From Rhizobium cauense (GTDB lineage Bacteria; Pseudomonadota; Alphaproteobacteria; Rhizobiales; Rhizobiaceae), in contig NZ_JAEUAT010000016.1 of assembly GCF_019511525.1 (NCBI RefSeq), positions 62,001-126,000 on the forward strand: DNA of 64,000 bases, in the 5' to 3' direction. The translations under genes and the position numbers were made by a program. The notes below the pieces were generated by a model, which ran no database searches, was not told where the DNA came from, and saw only the letters and a program-made list of their open reading frames with translations. This document shows positions 44,956 to 52,553 of the stretch, one piece after another. Every line of letters starts with the position of its first letter. The first letter of the stretch is position 1.

Positions 44956-44987
44956 TGTGGTTACCCAGAGTTCGGTCGAGAGCGATA
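44948..44987 (+). promoter_or_regulatory. Putative FixJ-type box before the module B receiver (site D)
   Basis: TACCTTAGTGTGGTTACCC (44948-44966) is the most divergent of the four boxes, and GCGATA (44982-44987) lies 16 bases downstream. It overlaps the stop of the preceding regulator gene and ends 36 bases before the receiver start. Confidence 0.35.
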
Positions 44988-45023
44988 ATGTCTCCATCAA
45001 AAGAGAGATAGAAAGCAACGACC

Positions 45024-45432
45024 GTGTCGCATATCCCATTAATTGCTGTTGTCGATGACGACCTTGCCATCCGTGAAGCGTTGGAGAATTTGATTAAATC
45101 GCACGGTTACGACTGCCGACTGTTTGGATCGGCAGAAGAATTTCTACAGTTGGCATCAGATGTCGACTGCGTCGTTGTCGACGTCGAAATGCCAGGAATG
45201 AACGGCCTGGAGATTCAGCAGGCAATGAATCGGCGTTCTCCACGCCCCCCAACCATTTCGTAACTTCCTACACCGACAAATGGACAAGGAACAAAGCCCT
45301 TGAAGGCGGTGCATCGCCGTTTTTGGGAAACCGGTTGACGTCGTATCGCTGATCGCCATGATGGAGGCTGCGGTGGGGCGCCCGCGGCCATCGCCATCAA
45401 CTCAGTCCCAACCAGGCCCGAATGGGCCGTAG
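45024..45432 (+). pseudogene. Stand-alone receiver domain with two frameshifts
   Basis: The first part reads SHIPLIAVVDDDLAIREALE and CVVVDVEMPGMNGLEIQQAM, a normal receiver up to the phospho-acceptor and beyond. The phase then breaks near 45255. FVTSYTDKWTRNKALEGGAS continues in a second frame and GKPVDVVSLIAMMEAAVG in a third, ending at 45432. These contain the conserved Thr/Ser and the KP switch residues. The original was a receiver like that at 8728. The start is GTG. The end overlaps the convergent lipoprotein gene. Confidence 0.82.
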
Positions 45433-45854
45433 AAGCCAGAAATCGATGGTCCCCACGACTCCCAGTCCCAGAGATCGTCGTCGTAGTCCGACGCGATGAG
45501 TTGCTCGGCATTGAGAACCCGCTTTTGCTGCTGGGCTTGACGATATCGGTCGTAGGATTTCTGCGATCCGATATAGATGCACTTGCAGCCAGTGGGATCC
45601 GAGTACACGTAGCTGACGGTATTCCCGTGTACCCGCTTCAGGAACTGGTTTGCCGGGAGCCTGGCCTGCATGGTCTGGCGCTTCTTGGTGTTGGCGGGAC
45701 GCTCCACAAATCCCGCAGCAGCCAAGCTGTCATCCTTCGACTGGCTGCCAGCGCTGGTAGTTGTGCACGATGTGAGGACAACTGCTTGCGCGATGATTAA
45801 AAGACCGCCCACTGCGCTACTGGCGAGCAGGCGTGAATTCAACAGATGTTTCAC
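45402..45854 (-). CDS. Lipoprotein of unknown function
   Basis: The 150-residue protein has a signal sequence ending in a lipobox (VVLTSC, Cys30). The middle domain holds a CKC motif (DPTGCKCIYIGSQKSYDRYR), and the C-terminus is rich in Asp, Trp and Gly (DYDDDLWDWESWG). AGGAAG precedes the ATG. Rhizobiales carry many such small lipoproteins; the function is unknown. It is convergent with the broken receiver. Confidence 0.78.
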   Translation of the reverse strand: MKHLLNSRLLASSAVGGLLIIAQAVVLTSCTTTSAGSQSKDDSLAAAGFVERPANTKKRQTMQARLPANQFLKRVHGNTVSYVYSDPTGCKCIYIGSQKSYDRYRQAQQQKRVLNAEQLIASDYDDDLWDWESWGPSISGFYGPFGPGWD

Positions 45855-45972
45855 CTAACTTCCTCCTTCGACTTTTCTCTATCGAAAGGAACGTTAGGCT
45901 CCGGCAAGGACGTTCGAAATCATCCCAGAGACGTGTGTGACCTAGATCTTCGTGTGGTCGAGGACTGAGGCG

Positions 45973-46611
45973 TCACGCCTCTCGACCCACGGGTTCGTCG
46001 GCATACAATCGAAGTCGTTCGGTGATCTTAACGAGCTCCGCGACCGAGGTGATCTGCATCTTATGCATTACACGGCTGCGGTGGATCTGGAAAGTTACCT
46101 CGCTGATACCTAACTGGGCGGCCGCCTGTTTATTCAGCAACCCGGCGACTATCAGCGGCAGTACATCTCTTTCGCGCGGGGTGAGCGCCGCAAGCCGTTC
46201 CCGCAAAACCGAAAGCGCTGCCGCCTCTTTCCGTTTCACCCGATCCTGCTCAAATGCGCTGTTGATGGACGCGAGCAGATCAAGGTGGTCGAAAGGCTTT
46301 GTCAGAAAATTGACGGCACCACGTTTGATGGCCTGAACCGTTTTGGGTATGTCGCCATGACCAGTAATGAACACGATTGGTGGCTGAGCGTCGCGGTCGA
46401 CTTGCATCTGGAAGTCGAGACCGTTGACTTGTGGCAGTTCAATATCCAGAACCAGACACGACGGCGCGTCGGGGCGGTCAAAGGCCGAGTACTCAGCAAT
46501 TGATCCGAATGCGTGCGCATTGACGCCTTTGGCTTCGAGAAGATCGCAGATCGCTGTGCGCATCCGATCGTCGTCATCAACGATGTAAACAATGCAGTTG
46601 TCTTGAATCAT
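45973..46611 (-). CDS. FixJ-type response regulator
   Basis: The 212-residue protein has an intact receiver (YIVDDDDRM, acceptor Asp56 in LVLDIELPQVNG, GHGDIPKTVQAIKRGAVNF, KPF) and a LuxR-type helix-turn-helix (LTPRERDVLPLI, LGISEVTFQIHRSRVM). It is less similar to the other two FixJ-type proteins than they are to each other. No kinase gene is adjacent on its strand; the broken kinase of module B is 1.7 kb away. It is complete and could take over control in place of the broken regulator. Confidence 0.93.
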   Translation of the reverse strand: MIQDNCIVYIVDDDDRMRTAICDLLEAKGVNAHAFGSIAEYSAFDRPDAPSCLVLDIELPQVNGLDFQMQVDRDAQPPIVFITGHGDIPKTVQAIKRGAVNFLTKPFDHLDLLASINSAFEQDRVKRKEAAALSVLRERLAALTPRERDVLPLIVAGLLNKQAAAQLGISEVTFQIHRSRVMHKMQITSVAELVKITERLRLYADEPVGREA

Positions 46612-46929
46612 CGCCTAGCACCAGCGCTTCTCGAAGAAGGACCGCAAATGCAAATAGCTTCTGACCTCGTCACGATCAATGACAACCCCCGGCCATGCGC
46701 GCCTAAAAATCCGGAGCCGGTTCTTTTTCCTCAAGCCACGGATCCGACTATAACGTTAAGTCCGCAAAGTACCACACGCAGGCAGATTCGGAAACGCCTA
46801 GCAGGTGGCCGGGCGTCTTGTAACGGTAATCCATTATAGATGTGGCGCTGCCCTAGCTGGTATAAAATGGACAAGCGCCGTCCCGAACGATGACCGAAAT
46901 CGTTGGAGCCCAGGATATAGGAGTAGATT
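46612..46929. other. Divergent intergenic region
   Basis: No gene is supported. It contains the promoters of the minus-strand FixJ-type gene and of the small plus-strand frame. No copy of the shared box was found here. A small inverted repeat, CCGGAGCCGG, followed by TTCTTTTT occurs near 46711-46728. Confidence 0.35.
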
Positions 46930-47175
46930 ATGACCTATCTCGTGTATCTAAATTCACTTATACGCCCATTGATTGTAGTTGTCACGTCTTTTGCCGCGGC
47001 ATCCACGCTTGTGCGTGCGTATCAAACAATCACTAGACCGGGTCTGTCTGCAAAATCTGGCATCCAGAATAGCCACAGCGTGGCTGCGCTCGCTATTTGG
47101 ATCGAACCCATGCCGGCCCAAGCCGTCCAACTGCAGAGACATGTGTCGAACCTGTCTCTGTGCACCGCGGAGTAA
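46930..47175 (+). CDS. Possible small protein with one N-terminal membrane helix
   Basis: An 81-residue frame with a good ribosome-binding site (ATAGGAG, 6-7 bases before the ATG). It begins MTYLVYLNSLIRPLIVVVTS, a plausible helix, and continues with a soluble part lacking any recognised motif. It ends 5 bases before the ATPase regulator. Only the binding site and position support it. Confidence 0.35.
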   Translation: MTYLVYLNSLIRPLIVVVTSFAAASTLVRAYQTITRPGLSAKSGIQNSHSVAALAIWIEPMPAQAVQLQRHVSNLSLCTAE

Positions 47176-47180
47176 CTCGA

Positions 47181-48788
47181 ATGGCACCCGTCAGAACTTC
47201 AACCAACTTAACGGTGCGTGAACATAAAGGCTGCCGCACGCACGAGACCACGGCGGAGCTGGCCCCTTCCGACGAGGTTTTCTCCGGAACGAATAGCGTC
47301 CTCTTGTTCGGTCAATTCTCCATGTCAGTGGAGGGGCGGTGGCTTCGAAAGGGAAACGTCGAACTGAATTTGAGCAGTCGCGCCTTTGACATCTTAATCG
47401 CGCTCGTCACCAGAGCAGGCTCGATTGTGAGTGCGAAGGACCTTTTCGGTATCGTGTGGCCTGACGTCGTTGTCGAGGCCTCAAATCTTCGCGTTCACAT
47501 TGTCGCGCTACGAAAGACCCTGGGCGACGGCGTAGACGGCGTCCGTTTCGTGATCAATGTGCCGGGGCGTGGTTACATGTTTGCGTGCCCTGTTCGCAAA
47601 GCATCAGAAACAACTGCGAATGCGGCCCTTCAAGGTAACCTGCGGCTACCGGCGATCCCGCAACTCTTGCATGGCCGGAGCGAGACACTTGAGAAGCTGG
47701 CAGCAACGGTCCTGTCAAAACGGCTCGTTTCGCTCGTGGGACCTGCCGGTGTCGGGAAGACCGCAGTCGCGATAGCGGCGGCCGGCGAACTGCGTGCAAA
47801 TTTTAGGGGCGACATCTGTTTTTTGGATCTGGCACTCAAGGAAGACCCGACGCTTGCGCTTGCTGCCATGTTTTCGATCGACCCCTGCCCGTTCAATCCT
47901 TCCAAGACACAGAGTGCGATAGCCAGGTTTCTCTCGGACAAGCGAGTCCTTCTGATTCTCGACAATTGCGAGCACGCACTGGAAAATCTGGTGCCTCTCG
48001 TTGCAAGGATAATCGACGAGGCGCCATCAGTGCGTCTGCTCGTCACGAGCCGCGAAGTACTTCGTATGGGCGGCGAGTACGTGGAGTTCCTAGCTCCGCT
48101 CGAATACGCGACGCCGGCCAATGGATGGCGAAACCCCTCCCCGGCGGTTCAACTTTTCTTGGACCGTGCTATCGCAGGCGGGGGAATTGCGACGGTTGAC
48201 GAGACGAGCGTCGGTTCGGCTTTAGAGATCTGCCGGCGTCTAGACGGACTTCCTATTGCGATTGAGCTTGTTGCAAGCCACGTCGGCGCTCTTGGTATGC
48301 TTGGCATAGCCGAACTTATTGAGCGTGACGAGTTCTTGACGCTTCAGGGCCGTCGTAGCGCATCTTCCCGGCATCAAACGATCGAGGCCCTCCTTGACTG
48401 GAGCTTTGAATTGCTTTCGGCCGAGGAACAAAAATTGCTCCTGAGGCTATCTACCTTCGCCGGCGTCTTCACGCTTGAAGCTGTGCGCAGTCTGTATACG
48501 CAATCCGACAGCGAGGGAGTGAGAACGGCTAGCTTGTTGGCAAGCTTGGTCGACAAATCACTCGTCCACGTTTCCCGGTCCTCGAGTATCTTGTATTACA
48601 AGCTGCTTCATGTAGTGAGGGTCTACGCTGCGCGAAGGGTATCGAAGGTCCAGGAGTGCCACCTGCGCATCATCAAGACCCCCGCAGCACACGAAGAACT
48701 CTCGCGAAGCCATTTCGAAACGCTCGCGACCTCCTCGTTCGAACCGCCGACGCCAAGCGCTGCCTGTGCCGAGCTAGGGGCACGATAG
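47181..48788 (+). CDS. Winged-helix regulator with NB-ARC-like ATPase, C-terminally truncated
   Basis: About 535 residues. The N-terminal OmpR/CadC-type winged helix spans roughly 40-130 (LNLSSRAFDILIALVTRAGS, VINVPGRGYMF). The ATPase has Walker A (GPAGVGKTAVA), Walker B (RVLLILDNCEHAL), TSREVL and GLPIAIELVASHVG, followed by DWSFELLSAEEQKLL and LVDKSLV. Family members usually continue for 350-400 more residues with a helical-repeat sensor domain. Here the frame leaves the family pattern after LHVVRVYAARRV and stops at 48788. A longer frame start at 47097 lacks the GGAG seen before 47181. Probably an inactivated or altered regulator. Confidence 0.82.
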   Translation: MAPVRTSTNLTVREHKGCRTHETTAELAPSDEVFSGTNSVLLFGQFSMSVEGRWLRKGNVELNLSSRAFDILIALVTRAGSIVSAKDLFGIVWPDVVVEASNLRVHIVALRKTLGDGVDGVRFVINVPGRGYMFACPVRKASETTANAALQGNLRLPAIPQLLHGRSETLEKLAATVLSKRLVSLVGPAGVGKTAVAIAAAGELRANFRGDICFLDLALKEDPTLALAAMFSIDPCPFNPSKTQSAIARFLSDKRVLLILDNCEHALENLVPLVARIIDEAPSVRLLVTSREVLRMGGEYVEFLAPLEYATPANGWRNPSPAVQLFLDRAIAGGGIATVDETSVGSALEICRRLDGLPIAIELVASHVGALGMLGIAELIERDEFLTLQGRRSASSRHQTIEALLDWSFELLSAEEQKLLLRLSTFAGVFTLEAVRSLYTQSDSEGVRTASLLASLVDKSLVHVSRSSSILYYKLLHVVRVYAARRVSKVQECHLRIIKTPAAHEELSRSHFETLATSSFEPPTPSAACAELGAR

Positions 48789-48812
48789 CCGTTGCAAACT
48801 GGACATGCGGTC

Positions 48813-49649
48813 TTATCGACCAAGGAAGCTCGCGAGAACGCTTGTGCGCTTGCTTGGACCAGCCGGACTGCTGCGTAGCGTTAGTTGGGCGGCCGAAGTG
48901 AATGCGCGCCTTTGCATCAAAGCCGCCACCCCCATACCGGATATCCCGGATGCAACAAGGATCATCGCGACAATAACGAACTGGTAGATGCCAGCGTACA
49001 GAGGACTTGCTCCGGATACGAGCATTCCCGCCATGACGCCAGGAATCCAGACGAGACCAAGCGACTTCAGCATATCCAGCCGAGGAAGCAGGCTCGCGTA
49101 CACCGAAGTCTGCACGTACGGCGACACGCTTATTGAGGGCTCGGCGCCAAGACAGAGTGCAGCTTCGATTTGACCGACGTGACTAAGGATGTCAGCTTTG
49201 AAGCGCTCCATTGCTTGGGCAGCAGCATTCATACTGTTGGCGATGATCATGCTGCCCACGGGCACGAGAACGGTGACATCCGCTGTCAAGCACCGGGTGA
49301 CGAGCATGAAGATGATCGCTGTTCCACCACCCGCTCCGATCGAGTACAGCGATATCTCGAAAGCATATGGCAAGTCAGCGAACCGGCGGCTTGCCGTGAC
49401 GGCCGCCGCCACGACCATTCCCAAAAGGATCAGCACGCCAATGAGCAGTGTGCCCTTCAAGATCAGGCCTAGAACGACGCCCACAAATGACATTTGGACC
49501 AAACCGCGTAGGAGCGAGACCGAGGTCTCTTTTTCAACCCGAACGCCGAACCGACGACACACGAGCACGACCCCGACGCACAGAACGGCAGCGGCGGCGG
49601 CTTGAGCAAGCCCGACCAGAACCGCGTGATCAAAGAGATCCGTGAGCAT
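48813..49649 (-). CDS. fetB: FetB-type ABC exporter permease (UPF0014 family)
   Basis: The 278-residue membrane protein has about seven helices and the UPF0014/FetB signatures ETSVSLLRGLVQMSFVG, MIIANSMNAAAQAMERFKAD and SGASPLYAGIYQFVIV. In E. coli FetA-FetB exports iron and protects against peroxide. It overlaps the fetA fragment by 20 bases in the same operon. The permease itself looks complete, but its ATPase partner is cut. Confidence 0.88.
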   Translation of the reverse strand: MLTDLFDHAVLVGLAQAAAAAVLCVGVVLVCRRFGVRVEKETSVSLLRGLVQMSFVGVVLGLILKGTLLIGVLILLGMVVAAAVTASRRFADLPYAFEISLYSIGAGGGTAIIFMLVTRCLTADVTVLVPVGSMIIANSMNAAAQAMERFKADILSHVGQIEAALCLGAEPSISVSPYVQTSVYASLLPRLDMLKSLGLVWIPGVMAGMLVSGASPLYAGIYQFVIVAMILVASGISGMGVAALMQRRAFTSAAQLTLRSSPAGPSKRTSVLASFLGR

Positions 49650-49937
49650 GAAGAACCTCCTTAGTGGGACCGTATGAGACCAGTTTGCCGCCGGCCATGA
49701 ACATCGTTCGCTTTGCCAGCCGGAGCGCTTGAACCGGACTGTGGGTGACCATCAGGCAGGTTACGCCGTCCTCTTCGGAAACCTTTCGGACGAGGCCTTC
49801 GATCGCTCCGCTGGATTCTTCGTCGAGAGCGGACGTAGGCTCGTCTAATAGGAGGATCCGCGGCTTGTTTGCCAATGTTCTGGCAAACGAGACACGTTGC
49901 GCTTCGCCGCCCGAAAGAGTGCTAACGTCGTGGCTTG
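49630..49937 (-). pseudogene. fetA: C-terminal fragment of the FetA-type ATPase
   Basis: The frame encodes the ABC signature STLSGGEAQRVSFARTLANK, Walker B (PRILLLDEPTSALDE), the H-loop (CLMVTHSP) and the C-terminal tail. Walker A and the first 110 or so residues are missing. Similarity stops at about 49935, exactly where a ridA fragment begins on the other strand. Without Walker A the half cannot bind ATP, so the exporter should be dead unless another ATPase helps. Confidence 0.88.
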
Positions 49938-50270
49938 CGTAACCCGGCAGTTAAGGTCGGGGACACGATTTATGTCGTTGGGCAAGTCGGACGGACCAAA
50001 GATCTCCAGGTGGTCGACGACCCGCAAGAGCAGTTTCGCGCCATGTGGGAAAACCTCCGCATCGTCCTTGAGGCCGCAAACTGCACCTTCGACGACGTGG
50101 TGGAGATGACCAGCTATCATGTGGCGATGTCGAAGCACATGGATGTCTTCCGGACGGCGAAGAACGAAGTCTTTCCGAAAGGCACCTACGCATGGACCCG
50201 CATCGGCGTTTCCGAGCTCGCACATCCGGGCTTGCTTGCCGAGGTGAAATGCGTCGCGGTGAAGCGATAG
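49935..50270 (+). pseudogene. RidA/YjgF-family protein lacking its N-terminus
   Basis: The frame encodes NPAVKVGDTIYVVGQVGR, EQFRAMWENLRIVLEAANCT, FDDVVEMTSYHV, and ends GLLAEVKCVAVKR, the body and C-terminus of a RidA-type enamine/imine deaminase. The usual first 15-20 residues and a normal start are absent: the open frame begins after TAA at 49923 and only TTG at 49935 is available. It abuts the fetA fragment head to head. Could still be translated from a weak start. Confidence 0.78.
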
Positions 50271-50438
50271 CGGATGAGTCCACACTTATTGGCTAACGGG
50301 CAACGCGTCCCACCAAAGCGATGCCAAGACGCAACGCGGTTTCCCATTAGCTCTTGAAGAGATTCGAACCCTCAACCTACGAACATTCTTCCAGCAACAT
50401 ACCCACCCCAAACGTGGACGCCGGTGTGGGCCATGCCC

Positions 50439-50828
50439 CTATTCTTTCAGCTTGGATAACTGCCTGTCAAAGTCAGCCGGATCGAAATAGTCGCGCCAGA
50501 TTGTGATGAGTCCGTTTTCGATCGTGAGGGTGCCCATGACCGGCAACGTGATCTTGCCCCCCTTCTCATGGTTGAAGATGTCGATCCGTTCGTTCAGCAC
50601 CACATTGCCTGCGACTGCGATATGGGTGACCGTCCAGTCGACGGTAAAGGTCGTGCCGATACCGAAGTCACGATGAAAATTACGAACATTTTCCCGGCCG
50701 AAAATATCGGGGAACGGCACGTTGTCGTAGAGAACATCGTCGGCAAGCATTGCCAATGCCTCATCGATGCGGTTGGCCGTCCAGTGGTTGAAAAACGTCT
50801 GCGCGACAAACATTGGATCGTTCGTCAT
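50439..50828 (-). CDS. SnoaL/limonene-1,2-epoxide-hydrolase-like protein (NTF2 fold)
   Basis: The 129-residue protein shows an NTF2-like pattern: AQTFFNHWTANRIDEALAML, YDNVPFPDIFGRENVRNF, NERIDIFNHEKGG, and the late TIWRDYFDPADFDRQL with the WRDYFD characteristic of limonene-epoxide-hydrolase-like proteins. The function is not known. It is followed on the minus strand by other small oxidoreductase genes. Confidence 0.83.
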   Translation of the reverse strand: MTNDPMFVAQTFFNHWTANRIDEALAMLADDVLYDNVPFPDIFGRENVRNFHRDFGIGTTFTVDWTVTHIAVAGNVVLNERIDIFNHEKGGKITLPVMGTLTIENGLITIWRDYFDPADFDRQLSKLKE

Positions 50829-50851
50829 GGTTTTATCTCCAGCGTGGCGGG

Positions 50852-51454
50852 TCAGGCAAATTTGACGAAGTTGATGGCCGGCAGGGCACCGCCAGGGAAC
50901 TGCGTGAGCTTGCCGCCGATCGAGATCGGGCCAAGATCGATGCCAGCGAAGCCGAGCCTGGAAATCAGCGCTGCGACCTCTGCCTTCGCCGGCGCATCAT
51001 CGCCGGAATAGAAGAGAACCCGCTCGCCGCCCTCGGCATGGGGGTCAGTTGCGACAAGAGCTGCTGACAGATGGTTGAATGCCTTCACAACCCGTGCCCC
51101 TGGAACGAGGTTGGCAACGATCTCAGTCGACAGGCGACCACTCAGCTCCGCTGGCTTGAATAGGGGCGCTTCGATTGGATTGTTCGCATCGACCACGATC
51201 CTGCCCGCCCAGTTGGGCAGTCCAGAAAGGGCCGCGGGTAGCCTCGACCAAGGAATGGCAATCAGCACGATATCTGCCTTGGCGGCCTCGTTGATCGAAC
51301 CCGCCGAAATAAACGGGCTCAGTTCGCCGACGAGGGCGGACAGCGTTTCCGGGCCACGGCTGTTTGCGATCGTCGCTGCAATGCCATTGCGCGCCAACGC
51401 TCGTGCGAAGGCTGCGCCGATATTGCCTGCGCCAATGATCCCGATACTTGTCAT
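50852..51454 (-). CDS. NAD(P)-binding protein, F420-dependent-NADP-reductase-like
   Basis: The 200-residue protein has an N-terminal Rossmann motif (IGIIGAGNIGAAFARAL), VVDANNPIEAP, VVKAFNHLSA and YSGDDAPAKAEVAALISRLG. This is the NPD/F420-dependent NADP oxidoreductase-like family, which in bacteria without F420 probably acts as an NADP oxidoreductase. The ATG at 51454 has AGGAGAAAG upstream; the longer open frame beyond is a shadow. Confidence 0.87.
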   Translation of the reverse strand: MTSIGIIGAGNIGAAFARALARNGIAATIANSRGPETLSALVGELSPFISAGSINEAAKADIVLIAIPWSRLPAALSGLPNWAGRIVVDANNPIEAPLFKPAELSGRLSTEIVANLVPGARVVKAFNHLSAALVATDPHAEGGERVLFYSGDDAPAKAEVAALISRLGFAGIDLGPISIGGKLTQFPGGALPAINFVKFA

Positions 51455-51492
51455 TGTCTTTCTCCTACTATTTTCGGTGTTGAGTGAGAACC

Positions 51493-51770
51493 TCAGGCCG
51501 ACTGGCCGCCGTCGACATTGAGTGTGGCGCCGGTGATGTAGCCGGCGTCTGGACCCACGAGAAAGGCGACAGCGGCTGCGATGTCTTCCGGCTGGCCGTA
51601 GCGTCCAAGAGCGGCAAGGTTCTTCAGCGTCTCGGCGAACGGCCCGTCCTGTGGGTTCATGTCGGTGTTGATGGCACCGGGCTGGACAACATTGACGGTG
51701 ATGTTTCGCGGGCCGAGATCGCGGGCCCAGCCGCGGGTATAGGCGGCAACTGCACGATGGCGCTTGCGCC
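51493..51770 (-). pseudogene. C-terminal fragment of a short-chain dehydrogenase (SDR)
   Basis: The frame encodes AVAAYTRGWARDLGPRNITV, NVVQPGAINTDMN, EDIAAAVAFLVGPDAGYITG and TLNVDGGQSA, the second half of a classical SDR. The nucleotide-binding TGxxxGxG, the catalytic serine and the YxxxK tyrosine are missing: similarity begins just after where YxxxK would be. It is an N-terminally deleted gene between two intact genes. Confidence 0.85.
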
Positions 51771-51873
51771 ACGTCCACTGCCATGGGCGCGGCCACATCC
51801 CGCTGTTTTGAGGTTTCAAGGCCGTCACCGATACGGCCTTGAACTCAAAGCTATAGGCCACCCGAGCGGCTGG

Positions 51874-52491
51874 TCACTCTGCGGCCTGAGCCAGGTCGTC
51901 ACGATGATGAATCTCGGTCCCCAGGACCTTTAGGCACTCCCGGATAAATGCTGCAAGTGCTGTCCATCCCTTCGCCGAAACCATATTTCCATCAACGAGT
52001 GCTTCTGTCGGCGACAGATCGACGTAAGTGCCACCCGCGAGCGTAACTTCAGGCTCGCAAGCTCCAAGAGCACCAACACGCTTCCCGCGCACGACCCCGT
52101 CGACGGCAATCAGGATCTGGACGCCATGGCAGATCGTGAAAATCGGCTTCCGGGTCTCGTGGAAATGCCGAACCATCGCCTGGACGCGCTTGTCGGTGCG
52201 GATGTATTCTGGACCGCGCCCGCCTGCTGCGTAGACTGCGTGATACTGATCAAGCTGCGCCTCTGCTTCCGAAAACGTCTTGTTAATCGTGAAAAAATGT
52301 CCGAGCTTCTCGGTGTAGGTCTGGTCGCCTTCGAAGTCGTGCAGCGACGTCTTGATCAGATCCCCTGCCTTCTTGTCCGGGCAGACGACATGCACCGTAT
52401 GGCCGACCGCTTCCATCGCCTGCTGGTAGACGAAGATCTCGTACTCCTCGGTGAACTCGCCCGTCAGCATCAGTATCTTCTTGCCTGGCAT
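51874..52491 (-). CDS. DJ-1/PfpI-family protein
   Basis: The 205-residue protein has the DJ-1/PfpI fold with the nucleophile elbow IFTICHGVQIL (Cys121), an acidic residue near the N-terminus (GEFTEEYE) and GGRGPEYIRTD. Family members are glyoxalase-III-like enzymes, chaperones or amidases; the substrate is unknown. GAGGAG precedes the ATG. A truncated paralogue of its C-terminus lies at 30745-30960. A hairpin separates it from the sugar-transporter operon upstream. Confidence 0.87.
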   Translation of the reverse strand: MPGKKILMLTGEFTEEYEIFVYQQAMEAVGHTVHVVCPDKKAGDLIKTSLHDFEGDQTYTEKLGHFFTINKTFSEAEAQLDQYHAVYAAGGRGPEYIRTDKRVQAMVRHFHETRKPIFTICHGVQILIAVDGVVRGKRVGALGACEPEVTLAGGTYVDLSPTEALVDGNMVSAKGWTALAAFIRECLKVLGTEIHHRDDLAQAAE

Positions 52492-52518
52492 GATTTTACT
52501 CCTCTTTGGTCATGCGGT

Positions 52519-52538
52519 GGGGCGGCGCTGGCCGCCCC
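52519..52538 (-). terminator. GC hairpin after the substrate-binding-protein gene
   Basis: GGGGCGG pairs with CCGCCCC around a 6-base loop, 16 bases after the minus-strand stop of the binding-protein gene and before the DJ-1/PfpI gene. No U-run is present. It probably ends or protects the transporter transcript. Confidence 0.45.
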
Positions 52539-52553
52539 GGTTGACGTAGATAA

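Noticed and set aside
50345..50385. A T-arm-like stretch on the minus strand (GAGGG TTCGAAT CTCTT) suggesting a tRNA 3' end or attachment site.
   Set aside because: No matching acceptor stem, anticodon arm or CCA end could be placed around it, and the T-stem needs G-U pairs. Probably chance.
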